A DNA stretch of 64,000 bases from Myxococcales bacterium (GTDB lineage Bacteria > Myxococcota_A > UBA9160 > UBA4427), in contig DUBZ01000116.1 in assembly GCA_012960035.1 (NCBI GenBank), forward strand, positions 1 through 64,000, read 5' to 3'. The position numbers were made by a program, and so were the translations under genes. Of the stretch, positions 8,984 to 20,277 are shown one piece after another (positions within the stretch are counted from its first letter, which is position 1; each line of letters begins with the position of its first letter). Below the pieces are notes generated by a model that had not been told where the DNA came from, made no database searches, and worked only from the letters and a program-made list of their open reading frames with translations.

Positions 8984-10411
8984 TCAACGCACCGCAAATT
9001 CGACCGCCGTAACAACGTGCGGAAGTTCGTCGTCCGCAAGTGTTCGAAGGTCGAGACACACCGTGTCGTCCCGCACGCGACACAGCACCGGAATCGGTGC
9101 TTCTCGCAGCCTTCTCGCGATCTGGGATGCCGACGCGCCAGAGGGCGTGCCGCGAATTGCGACAACCCAACTTTCAAGTTCGAGCGAGGGAAGCGAACCC
9201 CCTCCAACTGGAACCGTGTCCTTCTCGACACTTAATGTCACTTCCGAGAGGCCGAGACTCTCGAGCATGCCCGCGAGTTTGTGCGCGCGCGCCGCAACGT
9301 CTTCTCCGGAAGCGCACAGCATCTTGGTCACGGGAATGTCACTTTCTGCTCGGCCTTCGAGCATCGCGTTCAGCGTCCAGTCCAGAGCCGCGATCGTCAT
9401 CTTGTCCAGGCGAAGCGCGCGCGCGAGCGGGTTCTTCTTCACGGCCGCGATCGTGGCTTCGCCACCGAGAATGATTCCCGCCTGCGGTCCGCCGATCAAT
9501 TTGTCGCCGGAAAAGCAAACCAAGTCTGCACCCAACGCCATTCGTCCGGGCGCGAAGGCTTCGCGCGGAATGCCACGGTCCGACAAGTCGACCAGGGTGC
9601 CCGCACCCAAGTCCTCGATTACCGGGAGATCGTGTGCGTGGCCGATTTCCACCATCGTCTGTAAGTCGACTTCCTTTGTGAAGCCGCGTTGTTCGAAATT
9701 GCTGCGATGCACCTTGAGTAGAAGACCCGTCTCGGGGCCAATGGCATTTTCGTAGTCGTGAGGATGTGTGCGATTCGTCGTCCCGACTTCGACCAGCTTG
9801 ACACCCGCGCGCTCCATGATGGCCGGCACTCTGAACGAGCCCCCAATCTCCACCAACTCCCCTCGGGAAACGACAACTTCGCGCCCGGACGCCAAGGTGT
9901 TGAGCGCCAGTAAGACTGCGGCGGCATTGTTGTTTACGACGGTTGCAGCGGGAGCACCGGAAAGCAGGCAGATTTTTTCGGCCACTTCCTGAAGGCGGTT
10001 CCCCCGACGGCCGGTCTCCAAGTCGAGCTCGAGATCCGAGTAACCCTTCGCAGCCTCCGCGGCGGCGTCCGCGGCGCCGGCGGCGATCGGTGAGCGGCCC
10101 AAGTTCGTGTGGAGAACCACGCCTGTAGCGTTAAGGACTCGCACCGGATGCGGAGCAAGGAGCTTCCCCGCCTCGGCCGCGACCCGAATCGCCCACGAAG
10201 TCTCGATCAAGGCCGTGAACTCGCCTTGACTTGCCCCGCGAGAAATCAAATCTTCAGCTTCTGAACGGGCAGACCGTAGAACGGAACGAGAGGCCGCGAT
10301 AATGGCCCATTCAGACAACTCAGGGCACGCGTGAGCGACTTCGCGACTGAGTTTGTCTACTGAAGGCAAGTCCCTTCGCGGGTCTGGGTTGACGCCGTCG
10401 CTCAGATCCAT
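8984..10411 (-). CDS. selA: L-seryl-tRNA(Sec) selenium transferase
   Basis: PLP enzyme that converts seryl-tRNA(Sec) to selenocysteinyl-tRNA(Sec) with selenophosphate. The 475-residue length matches SelA. Characteristic sequences are VRVLNATGVVLHTNLGRSPI, the cofactor-binding ATVVNNNAAAVLLAL, and LVCFSGDKLIGGPQAGIILG, which carries the PLP lysine. It implies that the organism makes selenoproteins. Neither selB, selD nor a selC tRNA is visible here, and the next gene is an HNH nuclease rather than the usual selB. Confidence 0.97.
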   Translation of the reverse strand: MDLSDGVNPDPRRDLPSVDKLSREVAHACPELSEWAIIAASRSVLRSARSEAEDLISRGASQGEFTALIETSWAIRVAAEAGKLLAPHPVRVLNATGVVLHTNLGRSPIAAGAADAAAEAAKGYSDLELDLETGRRGNRLQEVAEKICLLSGAPAATVVNNNAAAVLLALNTLASGREVVVSRGELVEIGGSFRVPAIMERAGVKLVEVGTTNRTHPHDYENAIGPETGLLLKVHRSNFEQRGFTKEVDLQTMVEIGHAHDLPVIEDLGAGTLVDLSDRGIPREAFAPGRMALGADLVCFSGDKLIGGPQAGIILGGEATIAAVKKNPLARALRLDKMTIAALDWTLNAMLEGRAESDIPVTKMLCASGEDVAARAHKLAGMLESLGLSEVTLSVEKDTVPVGGGSLPSLELESWVVAIRGTPSGASASQIARRLREAPIPVLCRVRDDTVCLDLRTLADDELPHVVTAVEFAVR

Positions 10412-11433
10412 GATTGTTCTTTCAAGATTTTTGGTCGGCCCAGGCTGGGTCGACTCTGGAAATGCAAAGCAAATTGCGGACTGCAGACAAGTTGTAGGCA
10501 GGTCGCATAACGGAAAACGAGTTCAGCGTAAAATCGGCGGCGCAGTCGATCCAATTTAAGACAGTTAGTCGAATCATGGTGTCAGCAAGACGACTGCGAC
10601 AAAAACGAACGCTGAGCGAAAAAATAGTACGGAAAGCGAGGGTATAGCACTCGAACATCGCCTCGGAACGATTGAGCAAAGCAAGCGAAAAACCGCCAGT
10701 CGAGGTGTTTAGAGATGTTCGAGAGATGCCCCCGCGGGACCATGACACACGCAGCCAGCCGACTTTTTGTTGAGGGACATTGAAAAACAAGACCTCAATC
10801 AGTGGCTCATGCGTTGGTCTAGATGACGGACGTTCAAACCAACCAACCAAACAGGAACACGGGAATCGTCAATCGTGAGAACTCGTTGCGACACAAATTG
10901 CGAGCCACGCCCAGCGCGAATTGCGCTGGCTAGGTAGAGCAAGGCCACTAGGCCAAAGCGCAACGTCAGACCTTGTAACCACCACAACGATGACGACAGA
11001 TCTCCCTCCGAAAAGTCCGCTAGACCCGTCAAAAATCCCACTTCCGACCGTTAAATTGCTCTGTCTTCCGGAGCGTCAATCGAGATGGACAGCGGCGGGG
11101 ATGCTGCTTAGCCATGGGACTCGTGAGACATAGAGCCAGCCTTCGCCGCTTTTGAAGTGAAAACCTGTGCGAGTCATTGATTCAAAACATCAATTCGAGA
11201 TTCAGACCACGAGAGTCAACGACCTGTCGAGGCTGCGACATTACGCCTCGGTACCCGCCTAGTCCCCGCCACAGCCCGACCGATCGCGCGACGATCGACG
11301 TGCCAAGAATAGACCCTCAGTAGAAACTCGAAGCGGCTCGCCAGCGTCGAAGGAGATGACAAAAACGCCGACACGGCAGCGCAGAAAGTTGCGCGCCGAG
11401 CCCGGAAGTCATCGCCTCGTTAACGGACGCAAA
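10412..11433. other. Long gene-free region between selA and RNase E/G
   Basis: About 1 kb without a believable gene separates the divergent selA and rne/rng genes. It must hold both promoters. A perfect hairpin (CCAGCGC-GAATT-GCGCTGG) sits at 10911-10929. A smaller one (GATCG-CGCGA-CGATC) lies near 11282-11296. Long structured leaders are known for RNase E mRNA, which controls its own stability in E. coli, so part of this may be a regulatory 5' UTR. I found no tRNA-Sec, tmRNA, RNase P or SRP RNA signature. Confidence 0.5.
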
Positions 11434-13587
11434 ATGCAAAACGAAATTATTATCAACGCCGACGCCGGGGAAACCCGCGTCGCGATCCTAGAACGATCCA
11501 CCTTTACAGAGCTCTACATCGAACGTGACAACGACCGCAGTGTCGTTGGCAATGTGATCAAGGGACGCGTCGGACGCGTCTTGCCCGGCATGCAAGCCGC
11601 CTTCGTGGACATCGGCCTCGAAAAGGCCGGTTTCCTCTACGTAGGCGACTACTTCCCAGTCCTGGAAGCGAACAAGAGCGCAAACAGCGATACCAGCAAT
11701 GGCCGCCGCAAGCGCTACGGACGCGGGAGAACGCCCCCGAAGATTGAGACGGTCCTGCGCGAAGGCCAGGACGTCGTTGTGCAGATCGCCAAGGAACCGA
11801 TCGGCACCAAGGGCGCACGCATCACCTCGAACATCTCGATCCCGGGACGACACCTTGTCCTGACACCGGGCTCGAACCGCGTCGGAGTTTCTCGCCGCAT
11901 CGACTCGGACAAAGAACGACGTCGGCTGCGCGAGATCGTGGAACGACTCCGGGTCGACGACCTCGGGTTCATCATCCGTACTGCCGGTCACGGCGTTCGC
12001 GAAAGCGACCTCGAAGCCGACATCAAGTACCTCACCACGGTGTGGAACAAGGTCAAGAGCAATATGGAAACCCATTCATCGCCATCGATCTTGTACTCCG
12101 AACTCGAGCTCCCGCTCAAGATGATTCGCGACTTTGCGAACGCCGAAACAAGTCGCATCTCGATCGACTCGAAGCCGGTCTATGAAGAGTTGAAGACGTT
12201 CGTCGACAATTTCGTCGCCGCACCCAAACCCAAGATCGTTCACTACACCGAGCCCACGCCGATCTTCGACGACTTCTCCCTTGAATCGAAGATCTCCGAA
12301 AACCTCGAGCGCAAGGTGATGCTCAAGAACGGCGGTCACTTGGTCTTCGATCAAGGCGAAGCCCTCACCGCAATCGACGTCAATACCGGCCGCTTCACGG
12401 GAAAGCGCGATCTCGAAGAGACGATCCTGCGAACCAACCTCGAAGCGGTTCGCGAAGTCGTGTACCAGCTTCGCTTTCGCAACATCGGTGGCTTGATCAT
12501 CATCGACTTGATCGACATGGAAACAGCCGATCATCGAGAGAAGGTTTACCGTGCTCTTCAAGAAGCGCTGCGCACCGACAAGTCGCGCACCAACATCTTG
12601 AAAATCTCGGAGCTTGGACTTGTCGAAATGACGCGCAAGCGAACTCGCGAGAACCTGCTTCAAGTTCTTTGCGAATCGTGCTCGTACTGCGAAGGACGTG
12701 GCTTTGTGCTTTCGCGCAAGAGTGTCGCCTTCAAGGTGCTGCGCGAAGTGCGCAACGACTTGCCGCGCTTTAGCAGCCGACGCATCGCGATCAGCGTGAA
12801 CCCACTGGTCGCCGAGCAACTCCTGCGGGACGGACAAAAAGGTGTGGTGCAGCTCGGTGAAGAGCTTGGCCGTGAAATCGAAGTTCGCGCGCGCCCTGGG
12901 ATCCACCAGGAACAGTTTGAAGTCACCGCACTCGACGCCGGCCCGCCGGTTTCGATTCCGCTGCGCTGGCTCGACGGACCGCGGCCGAAGGCAGAAACAG
13001 AAGACGGCGAAAACAAGCGCCCGCGACGAGGTCGCGGACGCCGCGGCGGAGGCCGAGACGCGGCGGCAGAAAATGCCGAAGGCCAAGAGGATGAAAATAC
13101 CGAAGGCGCTGCAGAGGCGACGGAAGCTGCAGAGGGCAGTGCATCCGAAGTCACGGAGTCCCCGAAGGGTGCATCCGAGGAGAGTGCGGCCGTAGAAGCA
13201 CCCACGGAGACTTCCGAGCCGAAAACTTCCGTTGTTGCAGCCGAAGCCGCTTCCACTCCTGAATCAGAATCCGAGACGCCAAGTGGTGCCGCGACTGAAA
13301 CCAATGGCGTCAGAGTGCCGGCACGTCGAACTTCGGCCTCGTTGACCGCCACCATGTCGTCTCTGGACGACGATGATGTCCCGGAAGAACCCGAACCCCC
13401 GCTCGAAGCCGAGCCGGTGGAGCTCAATCCCGAAATCAAACCCGAAACATCCCAGGCTGGCGGAGGCGACGAAGCCGCCGAAGTCCCTGAGGAGTTCGAA
13501 GCTCTGGCGATCGAAACGCCGGAAGTGCTTGACGGCGAACCGGAAATGCGGATACTCCCCGGCTCTCGCAAGCCTGAGGAGTCATGA
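11434..13587 (+). CDS. rng: Ribonuclease E/G family endoribonuclease
   Basis: Endoribonuclease for rRNA maturation and mRNA decay. The start at 11434 (MQNEIIINADAGETRVAILE) matches the family; an in-frame ATG at 11356 would add 26 basic residues. Of 717 residues, the first ~490 contain the S1 domain (residues 35-130 with an insert), the catalytic aspartates in AIDVNTGRF and IIIDLIDME, and the zinc link CESCSYCEGRG. The last ~230 residues are a low-complexity tail: an Arg/Gly patch (PRRGRGRRGGGRD) followed by a long Glu/Ala/Thr-rich segment. The tail resembles the scaffold half of RNase E more than bare RNase G, so rne is an equally fair name. The stop overlaps the rplU start. Confidence 0.95.
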   Translation: MQNEIIINADAGETRVAILERSTFTELYIERDNDRSVVGNVIKGRVGRVLPGMQAAFVDIGLEKAGFLYVGDYFPVLEANKSANSDTSNGRRKRYGRGRTPPKIETVLREGQDVVVQIAKEPIGTKGARITSNISIPGRHLVLTPGSNRVGVSRRIDSDKERRRLREIVERLRVDDLGFIIRTAGHGVRESDLEADIKYLTTVWNKVKSNMETHSSPSILYSELELPLKMIRDFANAETSRISIDSKPVYEELKTFVDNFVAAPKPKIVHYTEPTPIFDDFSLESKISENLERKVMLKNGGHLVFDQGEALTAIDVNTGRFTGKRDLEETILRTNLEAVREVVYQLRFRNIGGLIIIDLIDMETADHREKVYRALQEALRTDKSRTNILKISELGLVEMTRKRTRENLLQVLCESCSYCEGRGFVLSRKSVAFKVLREVRNDLPRFSSRRIAISVNPLVAEQLLRDGQKGVVQLGEELGREIEVRARPGIHQEQFEVTALDAGPPVSIPLRWLDGPRPKAETEDGENKRPRRGRGRRGGGRDAAAENAEGQEDENTEGAAEATEAAEGSASEVTESPKGASEESAAVEAPTETSEPKTSVVAAEAASTPESESETPSGAATETNGVRVPARRTSASLTATMSSLDDDDVPEEPEPPLEAEPVELNPEIKPETSQAGGGDEAAEVPEEFEALAIETPEVLDGEPEMRILPGSRKPEES

Positions 13588-13901
13588 TGTACGCCGTTGT
13601 CCATACTGGTGGGAAGCAGGTCCGAATGAATACGGGCGCTGCTGTCCGAATTGAAAAACTCGGTGGCGAGGTCGGTGACACGATCGAGTTCAGCGAAATC
13701 CTGATGATCGGCGGCGACGAAGGTGTCAAGATCGGAGCCCCGCGCGTCGACGGGGCCAAGGTCGTTGGCACCATTACGGCTCAGGGCAAGCACCCGAAGA
13801 TCCGCGTCTTCAAAATGAAGCGCCGGAAGGGTTACCGCCGCACGCAGGGCCATCGACAGGCCTACACCGAAGTTCGCGTCGAGCGAATCGACTCTCTATA
13901 G
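13584..13901 (+). CDS. rplU: 50S ribosomal protein L21
   Basis: Standard L21 of 105 residues (MYAVVHTGGKQVRMNTG, then GKHPKIRVFKMKRRKGYRRTQGHR in two adjoining stretches). Its first ATG overlaps the rng stop (ATGA), with a TGAGGAG ribosome binding site inside rng. A second ATG follows directly at 13587, so the mature start may be one residue shorter. It is followed by an unusual tandem repeat that includes its stop codon, and then by rpmA. Confidence 0.98.
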   Translation: MMYAVVHTGGKQVRMNTGAAVRIEKLGGEVGDTIEFSEILMIGGDEGVKIGAPRVDGAKVVGTITAQGKHPKIRVFKMKRRKGYRRTQGHRQAYTEVRVERIDSL

Positions 13902-14022
13902 GACCGCTGAAGGCTCGATCTATAAGACCGCTGAAGGCTCGATTAATTTTTAGACCGCTGAAGGCTCGATTAATTTTTAGACCGCTGAAGGCTCGATTAA
14001 TTTTTTAGACCGCTGAAGGCTC
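13902..14022 (+). repeat. Five tandem copies of an 18-bp unit between rplU and rpmA
   Basis: The core GACCGCTGAAGGCTCGAT occurs at 13902, 13926, 13953 and 13980, with a truncated copy at 14008. Successive start-to-start distances are 24, 27, 27 and 28 nt. Spacers are AT-rich (TAATTTTTA or CTATAA). The first copy begins immediately after the rplU stop, and the bases CTATAG around the stop reappear as CTATAA before copy two, so the duplicated unit included the stop region. The unit is not self-complementary. Related GCTGAAGGCTC sequences occur upstream of proA. Confidence 0.9.
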
Positions 14023-14088
14023 CGTTCAGAGAATTCCGAACAAAAGCTCGCTTGAGCGACCCAGCAGGAAGTCAAAGGAATCAGCACC

Positions 14089-14349
14089 ATGGCGCATAAA
14101 AAGGGACAGGGTAGTTCACGCAACGGCCGCGACAGTAACGGCCAACGACGTGGCATGAAGATTTTCGGCGGCCAGGTCGTCCGCGCCGGCAACATCCTCA
14201 TGCGCCAGTGCGGAACCAAGATTCACCCAGGCAAGGGCGTTGGTCTGGGTCGCGACTACACTTTGTTCGCGCTGATCGACGGCACCGTGCGCTACGGCAC
14301 GTCCAGAGGCCGCACGGTTGCTTACGTTGACGGTTCGGTAGACAGCTAG
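14089..14349 (+). CDS. rpmA: 50S ribosomal protein L27
   Basis: Canonical L27 of 86 residues. The N-terminus [20 protein letters not shown] reaches the peptidyl transferase centre, and [20 protein letters not shown] follows. There is no Firmicutes-type cleavable N-terminal extension. Order rplU-rpmA-obg is the classic arrangement, but here rplU and rpmA are separated by 187 nt carrying tandem repeats. Confidence 0.98.
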   Translation: MAHKKGQGSSRNGRDSNGQRRGMKIFGGQVVRAGNILMRQCGTKIHPGKGVGLGRDYTLFALIDGTVRYGTSRGRTVAYVDGSVDS

Positions 14350-16869
<2,520 letters not shown>

Positions 16870-16896
16870 TCTCGCCACAAGACGCGTCTTCATTCT

Positions 16897-16926
16897 GCTG
16901 AAGGCTCGTATTGGGTTGAAGGCTCA
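16897..16926 (+). repeat. Two copies of the GCTGAAGGCTC-type motif upstream of proA
   Basis: GCTGAAGGCTCG (16897-16908) and GTTGAAGGCTCA (16915-16926) match the core of the rplU-rpmA tandem repeat. They lie in the 111-nt proB-proA spacer, about 55 nt before the proA start. A more diverged copy may follow (AAAGACTCCGTCC, 16937-16949). Confidence 0.6.
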
Positions 16927-16980
16927 CTGTCGGCAAAAGACTCCGTCCATTTCCACCGCTCTTTGAAACAGGAACACCAC

Positions 16981-18237
16981 ATGGAACTCCGCGACGAAAT
17001 CCTCGACATTGCAAAGCGCGCAGCACTCGCTGGCGAAGCCCTTGGTGACCTCGGTACCGAGACCAAGAACGCTTGGATTTTGCGCTCCGCCGAGCTTCTC
17101 GAAGAAGCGAAAGAGACGATCCTCAAAGCCAACCAACTCGACCAGAAGGAAGCGCGCGAAAAAGACGTCGCAACTCCGCTGGTCAACCGCCTTTCGATCG
17201 CCGGCGGCAAGTGGGACAACATGATCCAGGGCCTGCGCGACATTGTCGCCTTGCGGGACCCGGTGGGTGAAGTCACCGAGAGCTCCATCCGACCCAACGG
17301 CCTGCGCGTTGCGCGCATGCGCATCCCGCTCGGTGTCATCGGCATGATCTATGAGTCGCGACCGAACGTCACCGTCGACGCCGCCGCGCTATGCATCAAG
17401 GCGGGGAACGCCGTCGTGTTGCGAGGCGGGTCCGAGGCCTTTCATTCAAACCAAGCGCTTGGAAAGGTGTTGCAACAAGCCGCACGAGAGACGGGCGTCC
17501 CCGAAGACGCGATTGCGATCTTGCCGACAACCGATCGCGCCGCGATCGACGTGCTCCTCAAGGCCAACCAGTTCATCGACTTGATCATTCCCCGCGGCGG
17601 TTCGGGCTTGATTCGCAAAGTGCTCGCCGACTCAACGATCCCGGTCATCTGTCACGACGCCGGCATTTGCCATGTATTCATTGACGCAAGCGCGGACGCC
17701 GACATGGCGACTAATATTGTCCTCGACTCCAAGCTGCAGCAGATGGCGGTCTGCAATGGCCTCGAAACCTTGCTCTGCCATCGCGACGCGGCCGACACCG
17801 TGCTTCCCCAAGTTTTGAAGGCGCTACATGAGCAAGGAGTCGAGCTTCGCGGTGACGCGGCAACTTGCGCCGTCTTTGCCGAAGCCAAGTCCGCAGCCGA
17901 AGACGACTGGACGGCGGAATACCTCGACAAGATTCTTGCCGTCAAGATTGTTGAAGACATCGACGGCGCGATCGAACACATCCGCCGCTACGGCTCGGAC
18001 CACACCGAGATCATCGTCACGAACGATTACAACAACTCCCTCGCGTGGCAGCGTCGGGTCAACTCCTCAACGGTTGGCGTCAACTGCTCGACGGCCTTCT
18101 CCGACGGATTCCGTCTAGGGTTGGGGGCCGAGATCGGTGTCTCGACATCGAAGCTTCACGCTTATGGGCCGATGGGTCTCGAAGGTCTCACGACGCTCAA
18201 GTTCATCTTGACCGGCGAGGGTCAGCTTCGCGAATGA
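16981..18237 (+). CDS. proA: Gamma-glutamyl phosphate reductase
   Basis: Second step of proline synthesis: NADPH-dependent reduction of glutamyl phosphate to the semialdehyde. I place the start at ATG 16981, since AGGA lies at a good distance upstream; a TTG at 16963 is less likely. The 418-residue protein has RIPLGVIGMIYESRPNVTVD, the catalytic cysteine region LQQMAVCNGLETLLCH, and the C-terminal VNCSTAFSDGFRLGLGAEIG. It overlaps the nadD-rsfS start by 4 nt (ATGA). Confidence 0.97.
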   Translation: MELRDEILDIAKRAALAGEALGDLGTETKNAWILRSAELLEEAKETILKANQLDQKEAREKDVATPLVNRLSIAGGKWDNMIQGLRDIVALRDPVGEVTESSIRPNGLRVARMRIPLGVIGMIYESRPNVTVDAAALCIKAGNAVVLRGGSEAFHSNQALGKVLQQAARETGVPEDAIAILPTTDRAAIDVLLKANQFIDLIIPRGGSGLIRKVLADSTIPVICHDAGICHVFIDASADADMATNIVLDSKLQQMAVCNGLETLLCHRDAADTVLPQVLKALHEQGVELRGDAATCAVFAEAKSAAEDDWTAEYLDKILAVKIVEDIDGAIEHIRRYGSDHTEIIVTNDYNNSLAWQRRVNSSTVGVNCSTAFSDGFRLGLGAEIGVSTSKLHAYGPMGLEGLTTLKFILTGEGQLRE

Positions 18238-19439
18238 CGACCGAGATCTCGAAAGGCGACGCCCGTCGCATCGGGATCTTCGGCGGCACCTTCAACCCGA
18301 TTCATCAGGGCCACTTAAAGGCAGCGCGCGAAGTCGCAACGGCGCTGGACCTCGAACGCGTGGTCTTTGTCCCGAGCGCGAACCCGCCACACAAGACTGA
18401 CCTCGCCCATGACCCCATCGCACCCGCCACCGATCGCATGCGCTGGGTCGAGGCCTGCGTCGACGGGATCGCGGACTTTGAAGTCAATGGACTCGAACTC
18501 GAACGCGCAGGAGCGTCGTACTCGATCGACACCCTGACATCCGTCACCAAAGAACTCGCCCCGGCGCGCCTATTTTTCATCTTGGGCTACGACGCCTTCA
18601 TCGAAATGGGGACCTGGCGTGCACCTGGCGAAATCTTGGAGTTGGTGGACGTCGTGGTGATGAGCCGACCCCCGGCCGACCCCGGGCATCTGGGTGAATG
18701 GCTCCCCGAGTTCGCCCGTGACCTCGTCGACATCGCCGAGGACGGGAAGTCCGCGGCGAACAAACAGAGCGATACCCACATATTCGCTCTGAACATCGAC
18801 GCGCTCCCGATCTCGGCGTCTCAGATCCGGATCGATTTGGCGAATGGAAACTCAATCGCTGCACAAGTCCCCGAACAAGCCCTCGACGAAATCGTTTCAA
18901 GTGGCCACTATGGGGCCCCGCGAAATTCGGCCGCGGCAGCGAACGACGCAGAGCAGACTGAAGAACACGAAGAAAAGATTGAAGAGCAAGTGAAAGGAAA
19001 CACCGTGGAAGCCGCGCAATCCCCCCCCATCGAGCCCATGACGGAGCAACTTCGCGCGAAGCTCGGCACGGTGCTCGAAGCCGCCCTCGAGCGCAACGGC
19101 CAGGAGCCCATCGCACTTGATGTGCGAAAACTGACTTCGTATACCGATTGCATCGTCGTCGTCACCGGAAACTCGAACCGACAACTACTCGCGATTAGCG
19201 AGAGCATCGTGACCGCGCTCAAGCACACAGGCGACCACCCCCTGGGTACCGAGGGGAGCAAGGGAACGAGCTGGGTCTTGATCGACGCGAACGACGTCGT
19301 GGTCCATGTGTTCGAACCCGACAGCCGCGAACTTTTCGACATCGAAGGTTTGTGGGGTGACGCACCACGCGTCGAACTCGACATTCCAGACGCAGCACCA
19401 AGCGACACCGCGACACCGGTCCCCGCCCCGACCGCCTAA
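18234..19439 (+). CDS. nadD: Fused NadD (NaMN adenylyltransferase) and RsfS (ribosome silencing factor)
   Basis: One 401-codon frame covers two normally separate proteins. Residues about 12-225 are NadD, which makes deamido-NAD: GIFGGTFNPIHQGHL with the HxGH motif, SYSIDTL, and ISASQIRI near 193-200. Residues about 232-268 are an acidic, Ala-rich linker. Residues about 270-380 are RsfS, which binds L14 to block subunit joining: DVRKLTSYTDCIVVVTGNSN, then VLIDANDVVVHVFEPDSREL and IEGLWGDA. There is no stop between the domains. An AAAGGAAA sequence (18993-19000) precedes an in-frame GTG at 19005 (codon 258), which could start free RsfS. The gene overlaps proA by 4 nt. Confidence 0.93.
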   Translation: MTTEISKGDARRIGIFGGTFNPIHQGHLKAAREVATALDLERVVFVPSANPPHKTDLAHDPIAPATDRMRWVEACVDGIADFEVNGLELERAGASYSIDTLTSVTKELAPARLFFILGYDAFIEMGTWRAPGEILELVDVVVMSRPPADPGHLGEWLPEFARDLVDIAEDGKSAANKQSDTHIFALNIDALPISASQIRIDLANGNSIAAQVPEQALDEIVSSGHYGAPRNSAAAANDAEQTEEHEEKIEEQVKGNTVEAAQSPPIEPMTEQLRAKLGTVLEAALERNGQEPIALDVRKLTSYTDCIVVVTGNSNRQLLAISESIVTALKHTGDHPLGTEGSKGTSWVLIDANDVVVHVFEPDSRELFDIEGLWGDAPRVELDIPDAAPSDTATPVPAPTA

Positions 19440-19502
19440 GAGCGCATCATCGAAGTTTCAATACCAGGTCTGATATCGGTCACCCGCCCTTTGCTGCGCG
19501 GC

Positions 19503-20249
19503 ATGCTCGACCTCGTGCTCCCGACGGTTTGCGAAGAATGTCGCGCGCGTTCTGTCTACCGGGCCAGGACAGCCGACGACGCACCGGCGCACATCCCGCG
19601 TGTTCTGTGTGCCACGTGTGTCGGCAGGTTGTCCTTCATGGAAAACCCTGGCTGCACGCACTGTCAGCGTAAGTTGGCTACGTCACAAGCCCCCCGCCGC
19701 TGTACCGCTTGCATGCGTGAACGGACGGCACTTGGTTCGTGTACGGCCCAGGTCGCGTTTACGGGTAACGCTGAAAAATGGATCCACGCGTTCAAGTATC
19801 CCCACCAAGGAATTGCGGGGCTGGATCCCGCGCCCATCGCGATCGCAAAAGCACTTGCCCGCGATGCTGCCCAAACGTCGCCGGCGCCATTTCCGGACGT
19901 CGTTGTCCCGGTGCCACTCCATGTCCGTCGTTTGCGTAGCCGAGGCTTCAACCCAGCTTCACAGCTCGCCCGCGCGATCGCAAAACAAACAACGAGCGGC
20001 TTGGTCACCGACCTGTTGCTTCGTCACCGCGACACACCCACTCAAACCAACCTCGGCCGAAACGCCAGACGCAAGAATGTCCGAGGTGCATTTTCGTGCA
20101 CGCGAAACGCTCCCGACAACGTGTGGCTCGTAGACGACGTCGTCACAACCGGGAGCACGCTCGAAGAAGCCGCGCGCTGCTTGAAGGCCGCGGGCGCGAA
20201 GAGCGTCCATGCAATTTGCATCGCCCGCACACCCGAACGTTTTCGCTAG
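19503..20249 (+). CDS. ComF-family phosphoribosyltransferase-like protein
   Basis: A 248-residue double-zinc-ribbon phosphoribosyltransferase. Four Cys pairs are visible (CEECRAR, CATCVG, CTHCQRK, CTACMRE), then VVVPVPLHVRRLRSRGFNPA and the PRPP-binding loop VWLVDDVVTTGSTLEEAARC. The ATG at 19503 is chosen over an in-frame TTG at 19491. ComF proteins assist DNA uptake in competent bacteria, but many homologues sit outside competence loci and their substrate is unknown. It ends facing a convergent signalling gene with a shared hairpin between them. Confidence 0.9.
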   Translation: MLDLVLPTVCEECRARSVYRARTADDAPAHIPRVLCATCVGRLSFMENPGCTHCQRKLATSQAPRRCTACMRERTALGSCTAQVAFTGNAEKWIHAFKYPHQGIAGLDPAPIAIAKALARDAAQTSPAPFPDVVVPVPLHVRRLRSRGFNPASQLARAIAKQTTSGLVTDLLLRHRDTPTQTNLGRNARRKNVRGAFSCTRNAPDNVWLVDDVVTTGSTLEEAARCLKAAGAKSVHAICIARTPERFR

Positions 20250-20251
20250 AC

Positions 20252-20275
20252 GTCTGCGCGACAGAAGGCGCAGAC
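20252..20275. terminator. Hairpin between convergent comF-like and signalling genes
   Basis: GTCTGCGC and GCGCAGAC form a perfect 8-bp stem with an 8-nt loop, placed exactly between two converging stop codons (20249 and 20278). No T-run follows on either strand. It could act as a bidirectional transcript end or RNase barrier. Confidence 0.6.
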
Positions 20276-20277
20276 TC

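Noticed and set aside
10422-10850. 142-residue minus-strand frame upstream of selA
   Set aside because: No ribosome site, no family features, Ser/Arg-rich composition typical of a chance frame.
18045-18233. N-terminal extension of the nadD-rsfS frame
   Set aside because: It lies inside proA in another frame. The ATG overlapping the proA stop gives the normal NadD N-terminus.
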